Shown: positions 1 to 8,553 of the stretch, piece by piece
How the letters are laid out: every line of letters begins with the position of its first letter
How positions within the stretch are numbered: position 1 is the first letter of the stretch
DNA from: Hyphomonadaceae bacterium
GTDB taxonomy: Bacteria > Pseudomonadota > Alphaproteobacteria > Caulobacterales > Hyphomonadaceae
Assembly: GCA_016714495.1 (NCBI GenBank)
Contig: JADKDU010000025.1
Coordinates: 1-33,865, forward strand
DNA length: 33,865 bases
Direction: 5' to 3'
The notes under the pieces: model-generated
Database searches by the model: none
The model's input: the letters and a program-made list of their open reading frames with translations, nothing else
What the model was told of the DNA's origin: nothing
Made by a program: the position numbers and the translations under genes

Positions 1-1
1 T

Positions 2-109
2 CTTTCAGCGGCGCGACTCCAGCGCAATGCCGCTCTCGATTCCCATCATCGCGCCCAGGCGGCGCTCAAACGCCTGCTCGGCGGCTATGCCGACGGCGCC
101 GCTCAGTGA
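2..109 (+). CDS. C-terminal end of an upstream gene, probably a CzcC/TolC-like outer-membrane efflux channel (partial)
   Basis: An open frame enters from the left edge and stops with TGA at 107-109, giving a 35-residue tail rich in Ala, Arg and Gln with repeated ALxR/ALKR-like helical steps. Its stop overlaps a GTG and lies 8 bases before the czcB start, which is typical of translational coupling in czcCBA operons. The visible sequence is too short to assign a family. The CzcC identity rests on gene order (CzcC precedes CzcB and CzcA in heavy-metal RND operons) and on the helical, alanine-rich character. It could be another upstream gene. Confidence 0.4.
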   Translation, partial: LSAARLQRNAALDSHHRAQAALKRLLGGYADGAAQ

Positions 110-117
110 GGTCTCTC

Positions 118-1367
118 ATGAACACCTTCAAGTTGACCATTCTTGTCGCTGCCGCCGCTTCCGCTCTGATGGCCGGAAGTTGCGGTGAAAAACCCTCGGG
201 CGCCGAGAATGGTGCAGAGGCCGCCGCAGCATCGGGCGAGTATGAGCGTGGGCCACACCGCGGACGCATGCTTCGCGATGGGCCGTTTGCCATCGAGATG
301 ACTATTTTCGAAGATGGCGTTGATCCCGAATTCCATGTCTACGCCTACGAGAACGACAAGCCGCTTCCCCCGACCGAGGTCCAGCTCGGCGTGGAGCTCA
401 TGAGGCTTGGCAATAGGATCGACAGGTTCGTTTGCGCCGCGCGAAGACTACCTCCTCGGAAATGGCGCCGTCACCGAGCCGCACCTTCCAGGTGAAGGTG
501 ACCGCCACGCGCGGGGGCAAGACATACGAATGGAACTACGATTCCTTCGAAGGCCGTACGACCATCGCCCGGGACCAGGCTGATGCAGCGGGCGTCAAGG
601 TAGAGCCGGCCGGTCCAGCCGCGATCGACGAGATCGTCGCGCTTACGGGCCGTGTCGAACTGCAGCCCGAAGGACGGGCAGAAGTCCGCGCCTGGTACCC
701 TGGCCGCATCGTGAGCATGACCCGCTCGATTGGTGACCGGGTCGAGAAGGGACAGACGCTCGCAACTGTCATGTCCAGTGAAAGCCTCCAGACCTACGCC
801 ATTCCAGCGCCGATCAGCGGGGTGATAATGGAGCGCAATGCAACGCCGGGCGATGTGGCCGGCGCCGCGCCCCTCTATGTGATTGCCGATCCGCGCAAGC
901 TTCATGCGGAGTTCTTCATCTATCCGCGCGATGCCGAGCGCCTGCGGGCAGGACAGCCCGTCACTGTCACCAGCGTCGGTGGTGCGAGCACGCTCAAGGC
1001 GAAGATCGAGGTCATACTGCCAACCTCCGATCTGCTGACACAGACCGTCGTCGCCCACGTTGAGCTTCCTAACCCGGACGGCGTGACCTGGCGTCCCGGA
1101 CAGGCGGTCGAAGGCAGCGTGGTCGTGGCGTCAGACGACGTGCCGCTGGCGGTACGTACACGCGCGCTGCAGCGCTTCCGGGATTTCACGGTCGTCTACG
1201 CGCGCGTCGACGACACTTATGAAGTCCGGATGCTGGAGCTGGGCCGTCAGTCGCCGGAATGGACGGAAGTCCTCGGCGGCATCGCGCCCGGCGAGGTCTA
1301 TGTCAGCGACAATGCCTTCCTCATCCGCGCGGACGTCGAGAAGTCCGGCGCGAGCCATGATCACTGA
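118..1367 (+). pseudogene. czcB: CzcB-type periplasmic adaptor of a heavy-metal RND pump, with two frame changes
   Basis: This encodes the membrane-fusion subunit that would link CzcA to its outer-membrane channel. The ATG at 118 is preferred over the GTG at 106 because GAGG lies just upstream. The product begins with a lipoprotein-like signal (AGSC lipobox near residue 22), then an N-terminal domain (HVYAYENDKPLPP), the biotinyl-lipoyl-like hinge (IGDRVEKGQTLATV) and a C-terminal beta domain ending in a short His/Asp tail. The family sequence runs FAPREDYLLGNGAVTEP around 431-481, and this appears only in the second frame. The reading frame therefore changes near 430 (frame 1 to 2) and again near 483 (frame 2 to 3). 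Each change equals one extra base or two missing bases. Restored length is about 415 residues, normal for CzcB. Either the gene is broken or the assembly carries two errors 50 bases apart. czcA starts 9 bases downstream. Confidence 0.85.
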
Positions 1368-1376
1368 GGCCATCAC

Positions 1377-4300
1377 ATGCTGAAGCGCATCATCCATCTT
1401 TCAATCGTCCACCGCTGGGCGGTGCTGGCGGTCGTCGTCCTGCTTGGCGGTCTGGGTATCTGGAATTTCCAGCGCCTGCCGATAGACGCGACGCCTGACA
1501 TCACCAACGTCCAGGTGCAGATCAACACCGAGGCAACGGGTTACTCGCCGCTGGAGGCAGAACAGCGCGTGACCTTCCCGGTGGAGACCGCGATCGCCGG
1601 GCTTCCAGGGCTGCAGTATACCCGCTCTGTCTCGCGCTACGGACTGTCGCAGGTCACCGTCGTCTTCGAGGACGGCACGGACATCTATTTTGCGCGTCAG
1701 CAGGTCAATGAACGTCTCCAGAGCATTCGCAGCCAGTTGCCGCCCGGGCTTGAACCTCAGCTTGGCCCGATCGCAACGGGGCTCGGCGAGATCTTCATGT
1801 ATGTCGTCGAAGCGGAAGAGGGCGCGCGCAAGCCAGATGGATCAGCCTACACGCCCGAAGATCTGCGTACATTGCAGGATTGGGTGATCCGGCCGCAGCT
1901 GCGCAACACCAGGGGCGTTACCGAGGTCAACACGATCGGTGGCTTCGTGCGTCAATATCACGTGACGCCCTGGCCCGAACGTCTGTCTGCTCTCGGTCTG
2001 ACGCTGGGCGATGTCGTCGCGGCGCTCGAGAACAACAATGCAAATCTCGGGGCGGGCTATGTCGAGCGCTATGGCGAACAGCTCCTGCTTCGCTCCCCGG
2101 GGCAGGCGGGTGGCATCGCGGACCTTGAGGGAATCGTCGTTGCAAACCGCAATGGCGTTCCTATCCGCGTCACCGATGTTGCAGACGTCGTCATGGGCGA
2201 AGAACTCCGGACCGGCGCGGCAACCGAGAACGGCAAGGAGATCGTGCTCGGCACAGTCTTCATGCTGGTGGGTGAGAACAGTCGCGAGGTCGCTCAGGCG
2301 ACGGCGAAGCAACTCGATGTCGCCGCCCGCGCCCTGCCGCCCGGCGTCACGGCGAAGCCGATCTATGACCGGACCGAGCTGGTAGATCGCACAATCCAGA
2401 CCGTCGAGACCAACCTTGTCGAAGGTGCTCTGCTCGTGGTCGTGGTCCTGTTCCTGCTGCTCGGAAACATCAGGGCTGCGATCATCACGGCCATGGTCAT
2501 CCCGCTTTCGATGCTGCTCACCATCACCGGCATGGTCTCCAACCGTGTGTCGGGCAATCTGATGAGCCTCGGCGCGCTGGACTTCGGCTTGATCGTCGAT
2601 GGCGCTGTCATCATCGTCGAGAACTGCCTGCGGCGGTTTGGGCAGGCCCAGCATCAGCTGGGGCGGTTGCTCACCAGAGACGAGCGCTTTGCGCTGGCGG
2701 AAGACGCCACCGTCGAGGTGATCAAGCCGTCGATCTTCGGCGTGATCATCATCACGCTTGTCTATGTGCCGATCTTCGCCCTGTCGGGTGTCGAAGGTAA
2801 GATGTTCCACCCGATGGCCTTCACCGTCGTGCTCGCGCTCACGGCGGCGCTGTTGCTTTCGCTGACCTTCGTGCCTGCTGCCATCGCCCTCTTCGTGACC
2901 GGAAAGGTCGCCGAGAAGGAAAGCCCGATCATGCGGGGCGCTCGCTCCGCGTATCAGCCCCTGCTGGAGATGGCGTTGCGCTTCCGGAGTTGCGTGGTCG
3001 CAGGCGCAGTCGCCCTGGTGGCGCTTGCGGGCTTCGCGGCGTCGCGCATGGGATCGGAGTTCATCCCGAACCTCGACGAAGGAGACATCGCGCTTCACGC
3101 CCTGCGGATTCCCGGCACCAGCCTGACCCAGGCAATCGAGATGCAGACAGCGCTTGAAAGCGCGATCAAGCAGATGCCGGAAGTCGAGCGGGTGGTCGCG
3201 AAGATCGGTACGGCTGATATCGCCACCGATCCCATGCCCCCAAGCGTTGCGGACACCTACGTCCTCCTGAAGGAACGCAAGGAGTGGCCTGATCCAAGCA
3301 AGCCGAAGGCGCAGGTCGTGTCGGAACTCGAAACAATCGTCCGGAAGATTCCCGGCAACAACTACGAGTTCACGCAACCGATCCAGATGCGCTTCAACGA
3401 GCTCATCTCCGGGGTGAGGTCGGATGTCGCCGTCAAGGTCTTTGGCGACGACACCGATCAGCTCCTGGCGCTTGGCGACGAGATCGAGGGACTGATCAGC
3501 GGGATCGAGGGTGCTGAGGACGCCAAGGTCGAGCAGGTCACGGGCTTGCCTGTGCTCCAGATTATCCCCGATCGCACTGCCCTGGCGCGGCTTGGACTCA
3601 ACGTCTCCGATCTCCAGGCTGTTGTCGGAGCTTCCTTTGGCGGAGCCAATGCTGGCACGATCTTCGAGGGTGACCGTCAGTTCGACGTGGTGGTCCGCCT
3701 GCCGGAGACACTGCGTAGGGATATCGATGCGATCGGGCGCTTGCGTATTCCGCTGCCCGAGCGCGCCGGGGAAATGCGTGGATTTGTTCCGCTGCAGGAA
3801 GTGGCGAAGGTCGAGCTGTCAATTGGCGCCAACCAGATCAGCCGCGAGAACGGCAAGCGGCGTGTCGTCGTCACGACCAATGTCAGGGGACGTGATCTGG
3901 GCTCGTTTGTCAGCGAGCTTCAGAGCCGCATTGGCGAAGAGGTCGATGTGCCGGCAGGCTACTGGGTCGAGTATGGCGGCACGTTCGAACAGCTGATCTC
4001 AGGCGCTCAGCGCCTTGCACTGGTCGTCCCCGTCGCACTCCTGATGATTATTGGTCTGCTGTATGCCCTGTTCCGGTCAGCGCGTGACGCACTTGTCGTC
4101 TTCTCAGGCGTTCCGCTCGCAATGACAGGTGGGGTTGCGGCATTGCTGATCCGTGACCTGCCATTATCGATCTCGGCGGGCGTTGGGTTCATCGCACTGT
4201 CAGGCGTTGCCGTCCTCAATGGCGTCGTCATGCTGACTTTCATCCGGTCGCTTCGTGATCAGGGCCTGGGCATCGACGAGGCCATCCGTGAGGGCGCTCT

Positions 4301-4547
4301 GGCGCGATTGCGACCCGTACTCATGACGGCGCTGGTTGCCAGCCTCGGCTTTATCCCCATGGCGTTCAACGTGGGCGCGGGTGCGGAAGTCCAGCGGCCG
4401 CTGGCGACGGTCGTCATCGGCGGCATCATTTCATCGACGGCGTTGACCTTGTTCGTCCTGCCCGCGCTCTATCGTCTCGTGCAACGGCGTAGGCGAGATG
4501 AGCGCGAAATCGGCATCGTGCTGGCGACCGGGGAGGCGGCGCACTGA
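1377..4547 (+). CDS. czcA: CzcA-type heavy-metal RND efflux pump
   Basis: This is the inner-membrane, proton-driven pump of a tripartite Czc/Cus-type system that expels divalent cations such as Co, Zn, Cd or Ni from periplasm or cytoplasm. At 1056 residues it has full family length. Visible features are the N-terminal transmembrane helix (residues 12-30), the porter motif VERYGEQLLLRSPGQ and, in the fourth transmembrane helix, DFGLIVDGAVIIVEN. That motif, with two acidic residues and a glutamate, marks the HME-RND group carrying divalent cations rather than the CusA monovalent group. The second half repeats the fold, as expected for an RND protein. Its stop overlaps the next start by one base. 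The exact metal cannot be read from sequence, but the HupE-like and NreB-like neighbours favour cobalt or nickel among the substrates. Confidence 0.95.
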   Translation: MLKRIIHLSIVHRWAVLAVVVLLGGLGIWNFQRLPIDATPDITNVQVQINTEATGYSPLEAEQRVTFPVETAIAGLPGLQYTRSVSRYGLSQVTVVFEDGTDIYFARQQVNERLQSIRSQLPPGLEPQLGPIATGLGEIFMYVVEAEEGARKPDGSAYTPEDLRTLQDWVIRPQLRNTRGVTEVNTIGGFVRQYHVTPWPERLSALGLTLGDVVAALENNNANLGAGYVERYGEQLLLRSPGQAGGIADLEGIVVANRNGVPIRVTDVADVVMGEELRTGAATENGKEIVLGTVFMLVGENSREVAQATAKQLDVAARALPPGVTAKPIYDRTELVDRTIQTVETNLVEGALLVVVVLFLLLGNIRAAIITAMVIPLSMLLTITGMVSNRVSGNLMSLGALDFGLIVDGAVIIVENCLRRFGQAQHQLGRLLTRDERFALAEDATVEVIKPSIFGVIIITLVYVPIFALSGVEGKMFHPMAFTVVLALTAALLLSLTFVPAAIALFVTGKVAEKESPIMRGARSAYQPLLEMALRFRSCVVAGAVALVALAGFAASRMGSEFIPNLDEGDIALHALRIPGTSLTQAIEMQTALESAIKQMPEVERVVAKIGTADIATDPMPPSVADTYVLLKERKEWPDPSKPKAQVVSELETIVRKIPGNNYEFTQPIQMRFNELISGVRSDVAVKVFGDDTDQLLALGDEIEGLISGIEGAEDAKVEQVTGLPVLQIIPDRTALARLGLNVSDLQAVVGASFGGANAGTIFEGDRQFDVVVRLPETLRRDIDAIGRLRIPLPERAGEMRGFVPLQEVAKVELSIGANQISRENGKRRVVVTTNVRGRDLGSFVSELQSRIGEEVDVPAGYWVEYGGTFEQLISGAQRLALVVPVALLMIIGLLYALFRSARDALVVFSGVPLAMTGGVAALLIRDLPLSISAGVGFIALSGVAVLNGVVMLTFIRSLRDQGLGIDEAIREGALARLRPVLMTALVASLGFIPMAFNVGAGAEVQRPLATVVIGGIISSTALTLFVLPALYRLVQRRRRDEREIGIVLATGEAAH

Positions 4548-4972
4548 TGAACATGCATAATGAACTGAGGAGGAAAGCGGTGGTCAGTCGATCAGCTGTC
4601 TTGTGCGCGGGGCTGTTGCTGGCCGGCTGCACGACTGTGACGAAGTCGGAGGCGCCTGGTTCCGTCCAGCTTGTCCATGGCGAGCAGCTCAGGATCTGGG
4701 GCGTCGAGGCGCAACGCGATGAGCAGAGCGTCAGGCTGGCGGGGCAGGTGAATCGTAGTGCGCTACCGCGCGGGCCGCTGCGTGAGCACGTACACGTCGA
4801 GGTTCTCAACGATGCAGGCGTGGTTGTCGCAACGCAGGACGCTGCCCTCTATCCCTTCACCGCATTGCGGAAGATGGGGACGGCTCGTTCGTCCGCCACC
4901 ATATCAGCTGAAGCCATTGGATCAGATGGCGTGCTGCAGCTTCGGGTCGTCGATGGAGTTCCGCATGACTGA
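4547..4972 (+). CDS. Small predicted lipoprotein in the czc operon, unknown function
   Basis: This 141-residue protein has a positively charged N-terminus, a hydrophobic stretch and the lipobox LAGC with the lipidated cysteine at residue 28, so it should be anchored in the periplasm. The mature part is polar and looks beta-rich (VRLAGQVNRSALPRGPLREH, VHVEVLNDAGVVVA), possibly a small immunoglobulin-like or transthyretin-like fold; that is inference. No metal-binding cysteine or histidine cluster is evident. The start overlaps the czcA stop by one base and the end overlaps the HupE-like gene by eight bases, so it is clearly part of the operon. I do not recognise a named family. It may be a periplasmic chaperone or regulator of the pump. 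Confidence 0.75.
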   Translation: MNMHNELRRKAVVSRSAVLCAGLLLAGCTTVTKSEAPGSVQLVHGEQLRIWGVEAQRDEQSVRLAGQVNRSALPRGPLREHVHVEVLNDAGVVVATQDAALYPFTALRKMGTARSSATISAEAIGSDGVLQLRVVDGVPHD

Positions 4973-5699
4973 CGTGCTCTTCAAACCGTCCGCTCACACG
5001 GTGGTCCCCTGGATCTACGCCCACAGGTGGCTCCTGGTGTCTCTACTTCTTGTGCTGCTGTTCTGCCAGCCAGCCTTCGCCCACGGGGTTGAAGCCGGCG
5101 ACAAGGGCTACATTCAGGAGACGAGCGGGATCGTGTTCTGGCCCTTCGTCTACCTTGGCGCCAAGCACATGGTGACGGGCTATGACCATCTGCTCTTTCT
5201 CTTTGGCGTGATCTTCTTCCTCTACAGGATGAAGGACATCGGCATCTACGTGACGATGTTCGCCATCGGACACTCGGTGACACTGCTGTTCGGCGTGCTC
5301 AGCAATGTCAGCGTCAGCTCGTACCTGGTGGACGCCATCATCGGGCTGTCAGTCGTCTACAAAGCGCTCGACAATATGGGCGCCTACCAGCGCTGGTTTG
5401 GCTTCCAGCCGAATACCAAGGCGGCAACCCTTATCTTCGGGCTGTTCCACGGCTTTGGCCTTGCGACCAAGCTGCAGGACTTCGAGATGGCGCCTGACGG
5501 CCTCGTCGTGAACCTTATTGCTTTCAACATCGGTGTTGAACTGGGTCAGCTTCTGGCTCTGGGCGCCATTCTCATCGCGATGGGCTTCTGGCGCAAAACG
5601 TCAGGCTTCTGGAAGCACGCCTATCTCGCCAATACGGTCGTCATGACCCTCGGTTTCGTTCTGACGGGCTACCAGCTCGTCGGCTACTTCGTCGCTTGA
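4965..5699 (+). CDS. HupE/UreJ-like membrane protein, putative nickel/cobalt transporter or sensor
   Basis: This 244-residue protein has an N-terminal signal peptide, with probable cleavage after AFA at residue 39, so the mature protein would begin with histidine (HGVEAGDKG). About six further transmembrane helices follow. The helix after the signal carries H-x5-D-H (HMVTGYDH, residues 68-75), the hallmark motif of HupE/UreJ nickel/cobalt permeases. A second conserved stretch reads GLFHGFGLA. The ATG at 4965 is chosen because it gives a clean signal peptide and overlaps the preceding gene by eight bases; an in-frame ATG at 4953 is possible. HupE/UreJ proteins are known nickel or cobalt permeases, yet this one lies inside an efflux operon. 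It could retrieve, sense or help export metal, and the direction of transport cannot be read from sequence. Confidence 0.85.
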   Translation: MTDVLFKPSAHTVVPWIYAHRWLLVSLLLVLLFCQPAFAHGVEAGDKGYIQETSGIVFWPFVYLGAKHMVTGYDHLLFLFGVIFFLYRMKDIGIYVTMFAIGHSVTLLFGVLSNVSVSSYLVDAIIGLSVVYKALDNMGAYQRWFGFQPNTKAATLIFGLFHGFGLATKLQDFEMAPDGLVVNLIAFNIGVELGQLLALGAILIAMGFWRKTSGFWKHAYLANTVVMTLGFVLTGYQLVGYFVA

Positions 5700-5712
5700 T
5701 CGGAGACATTCC

Positions 5713-6381
5713 ATGTTCAACGCAGAAAGACCTGCCCCTTCTGACCTGCCTTCGACCGGCAGGCTTCTCAAATCGACCGGCATTGCAGCCGTCATCGCCA
5801 GCGCTCTTCTGGTTACAACGGTGCTTCCCGCGGAGTACGGCGTCGATCCAACGGGCGTGGGCTCCTTGCTCGGCCTGACGGAAATGGGCCGCATCAAGAT
5901 GCAGCTTGCGGAAGAGGCGAAGGCTGACGCAGCTGCCGAAACTGCAGGATCATCAGCCGTTGCTGCGACAGCTGACGAGCCGTCTTTGCCGGCAGATCGC
6001 GCAGAGGCGTCGCCCAGTCCGGCAGTCCAGCCGACGCCGGCGCCATCAGCGCTGCAAGCCCAGGCATGGGCCGACACCACGACGGTCAATCTTGCGCCAG
6101 ATGACGGCTACGAGGTCAAACTTGTCATGGAGAAGGGAGCGACTGCACGCTTCGAATGGTTCACCAACGGCCCGAAGGTGAACTACGACACGCATGGCGA
6201 CGGCGCCGGGATCAACTATCACGGTTACGGCAAGGGCACGAATGTAGACCGCCAGGAAGGCGAGCTGACCGCCGCCTTCACCGGCAGCCATGGCTGGTTC
6301 TGGCGCAATCGCAGCGGACAACCTGTCACCATCACCCTCCGCACCAGCGGGGACTATACCGACATGAAACAATACGACTGA
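5713..6381 (+). CDS. Single-pass transmembrane anchor protein of the metal-efflux operon
   Basis: The 222-residue product has one transmembrane helix near residues 20-40, a charged stretch, a low-complexity Ala/Pro/Ser linker at about residues 70-120, and a C-terminal beta-rich domain. That domain has many aromatics, glycines and three histidines (VNYDTHGDG, NYHGYGKG, TGSHGWFW) and ends in a strand pattern TITLRTSGDY. The strand and turn pattern resembles a small GOLD-like beta-sandwich, by eye only. Proteins of this architecture are usually annotated just as transmembrane anchor proteins and tend to sit beside HupE-like and CzcA genes. The domain would face the periplasm. It lies 13 bases after the HupE-like gene and 11 before the MFS gene. 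Function unknown; a periplasmic metal-binding or scaffold role is plausible. Confidence 0.8.
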   Translation: MFNAERPAPSDLPSTGRLLKSTGIAAVIASALLVTTVLPAEYGVDPTGVGSLLGLTEMGRIKMQLAEEAKADAAAETAGSSAVAATADEPSLPADRAEASPSPAVQPTPAPSALQAQAWADTTTVNLAPDDGYEVKLVMEKGATARFEWFTNGPKVNYDTHGDGAGINYHGYGKGTNVDRQEGELTAAFTGSHGWFWRNRSGQPVTITLRTSGDYTDMKQYD

Positions 6382-6392
6382 GGATCGCCGCG

Positions 6393-7709
6393 ATGCTCTC
6401 GCCCCTCGGCAACGCCACCTACTTCCGCCTGTTTTCGGCGCAGGTTGTGGCGTTGCTGGGCACTGGCCTCGCGACCATAGCACTCGGGCTTCTGGCACAC
6501 CGTCTGGGCGGAGCCAGCGCAGGAGAAATTCTCGGCATCACCCTTGCGATCAAGATGGTCGCTTATGTTGCTGTGGCTCCATTCGCCAGCGCGCTCGCCG
6601 CCAATCTGCCCCGAAAGACACTCCTGATCGGTCTGGATCTGGTCAGGGCTGGTGTCGCCGCCCTGCTGCCGTTTGTGACTGAGGCCTGGCAGGTCTACAC
6701 CCTGATGACAGTTCTCTACATCGCTTCGGCCTCGTTCACGCCTGCTTTTCAGGCGATGATTCCGGACATTCTGACCGACGAGCGCGAGTACACGAAGGCG
6801 CTTTCCCTGTCGCGACTGGCGTCTGACCTGGAGAGCGTCGGCAGCCCTGTCATCGCTGCCGTCCTGCTGGCGTTCATGGCGTATAGTGATCTGTTTGCGG
6901 GAACGGCGATCGGCTTCTTCCTCTCCGCTCTGATGGTCTTGAGTGCGGCTCTCCCCACCACGCGTAGTGTCCAGCAAAGGAGCTTCGCTCAACGCCTGAC
7001 AGTTGGATTTCGACTTTTCGCGCTGACGCCGAGGCTTCGCGCATTGATAGCCATCAGCCTTGCCACTGCCGCTGGCGGGGCAATGGTGTTCATCAACACC
7101 GTCGTCATTGTGCAGACGCAGCTCGCGCTATCGGAGCAGCATATAGCCTGGGCCCTGGCTGTCTTCGGGCTGGGGTCGATATCAGCCGCGATGCTCGTGC
7201 CGCGTCTGCTGGAGGAGGCTTCCGATCGCACCGTGATGATTCTTGGCGGCGCGATAATGACCGTAGGTCTCATCGCCGGGGTCTTCCATCACCACGGCGG
7301 CTACTACGCGCTCCTGGTGATGTGGTTTGATATTGGCATCGGGTATTCACTGACGCTGACGCCTGCGAGCAGGGCGCTCCGGCGTTCTGCGTCGGCGGAA
7401 GACCGCCCCGGCCTGTTTGCTGCCTATTTTGCGCTGTCGCATGCCTGCTGGTTGATCGCCTATCCGCTGGCCGGCCTGGTCAGTGCGACATCGGGCACAG
7501 ACGCAGCATTTCTTGTTCTTGCAATCCTATGCGCGGCTGGGTCGCTGGCAACATGGATGTTGTGGCCCTCACATGATCCGGAGAGTCTGCCTCACCGACA
7601 CGATGGCCTTTCCCCGGACGACCCACATCTTGCAGGCGGTGGCCCCGAGCACGCGCATGCATTCGTCATCGACGATCTGCACAGGCGCTGGCCTCATCAC
7701 CGCCCCTGA
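6393..7709 (+). CDS. MFS exporter with a histidine-rich C-terminal tail (NreB-like)
   Basis: This 438-residue major facilitator protein has about twelve hydrophobic helices filling residues 8-390. The N-terminal half begins with a stretch typical of MFS exporters (NATYFRLFSAQVVALLGTGL). The last 48 residues are hydrophilic, proline-rich and contain nine histidines (for example PHRHDG, PEHAHAF, RRWPHHRP). A His-rich C-terminus on an MFS pump is the known signature of NreB nickel-resistance permeases, so I infer Ni or Co export. The ATG at 6393 gives the correct first helix and follows the anchor gene by 11 bases; longer upstream in-frame extensions would read through the anchor gene. It is the last gene of the czc operon, followed by about 130 bases without a gene. 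Confidence 0.88.
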   Translation: MLSPLGNATYFRLFSAQVVALLGTGLATIALGLLAHRLGGASAGEILGITLAIKMVAYVAVAPFASALAANLPRKTLLIGLDLVRAGVAALLPFVTEAWQVYTLMTVLYIASASFTPAFQAMIPDILTDEREYTKALSLSRLASDLESVGSPVIAAVLLAFMAYSDLFAGTAIGFFLSALMVLSAALPTTRSVQQRSFAQRLTVGFRLFALTPRLRALIAISLATAAGGAMVFINTVVIVQTQLALSEQHIAWALAVFGLGSISAAMLVPRLLEEASDRTVMILGGAIMTVGLIAGVFHHHGGYYALLVMWFDIGIGYSLTLTPASRALRRSASAEDRPGLFAAYFALSHACWLIAYPLAGLVSATSGTDAAFLVLAILCAAGSLATWMLWPSHDPESLPHRHDGLSPDDPHLAGGGPEHAHAFVIDDLHRRWPHHRP

Positions 7710-7845
7710 CGCACCAGCGCCATGGAGCGGCCAACCGAAGCGGGCCTTGGGAATGACTTAAGCTCATCGGCCTGAGGGTTGAGTCAGGGCTGACTTAGGC
7801 GCAAGCCATCAGGATGTTCCTCGCCACTTCATGAAGGACCCCGTG

Positions 7846-8553
7846 ATGACGACAGGTATCGATCGCCGCACCGCCTTGGCTGCCACGCTGACCGCCGGGG
7901 CTATGCTCGCCGTACAAGGGTGTGCAACGGCGCAGCAGCCTGCAGCGGTCGCCTCGTCGAGAGGGTATCAGCCACAGCCGCTCCCATTCGATCCTAAGAT
8001 GATCCCCGGATTGTCCGAGCGACTTCTCGTCAGCCACCACGACAATAACTATGTCGGCGCGGTTTCTCGGCTTGGCGCGATAGAGGCGCAGGTCGCCCAA
8101 CTGGATCCGGCCGCGCCGGGCTTCATGTACAATGGACTGAAGCGCGAGGAACTGCTCGCGATGAACTCCATGATCCTGCATGAATTGTACTTCGCTTCGC
8201 TTGGAAAAGGTGGAGGCAGGCCTGGAGCTTCGCTTGCGACCCAGATTGAGAAGGATTTCGGCAGCCAGCAGAAGTGGCGCGACCAGTTCGCCGCGATGGG
8301 CAAGGCGCTGGGCGGCGGCTCGGGCTGGGTGCTGCTGATATGGTCGCCACGGGCGGGCAAGCTCGTCAACCAGTGGGCCGCTGACCATACGATGACGATC
8401 GCCGACGGCCGTGGACTGATCGCGCTCGACATGTACGAGCACGCCTATCACATGGATTTCGGGGCGAAGGCCGCAGTTTACGTCGACGCATACATGGGGG
8501 CCCTCGACTGGGCCAATGCGGACACCGAATTCGCCAAGGCGACGGCTGCGTGA
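7846..8553 (+). CDS. chrC: Exported Fe/Mn-type superoxide dismutase, ChrC-like
   Basis: This converts superoxide to peroxide and O2. Metal ligands of the Fe/Mn family are present: His in SHHDNNY (residue 64 or 65), His112 in ILHELY, and Asp195 and His199 in DMYEHAYHMDF. The start at 7846 is chosen because AAGGA lies 7 bases upstream; the ATG at 7831 is in frame but contains that ribosome-binding site. The N-terminus has twin arginines (DRRTALAA, residues 6-13), a hydrophobic stretch and VQGC with Cys26, so it looks like a Tat-exported lipoprotein, unusual for Fe/Mn SOD. ChrC proteins of chromate operons such as that of Ochrobactrum TnOtChr are Fe-SOD homologues. Here the stop overlaps the chrA GTG start, so a role against oxidative stress from chromate reduction is likely. 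Confidence 0.9.
   Translation: MTTGIDRRTALAATLTAGAMLAVQGCATAQQPAAVASSRGYQPQPLPFDPKMIPGLSERLLVSHHDNNYVGAVSRLGAIEAQVAQLDPAAPGFMYNGLKREELLAMNSMILHELYFASLGKGGGRPGASLATQIEKDFGSQQKWRDQFAAMGKALGGGSGWVLLIWSPRAGKLVNQWAADHTMTIADGRGLIALDMYEHAYHMDFGAKAAVYVDAYMGALDWANADTEFAKATAA

Noticed and set aside
1842..3377. Long minus-strand open frame (511 codons) opposite czcA
   Set aside because: It lies entirely inside the intact czcA gene, has Arg/His/Asp-rich shadow composition and no domain; GC-rich codon bias commonly produces such antisense frames.
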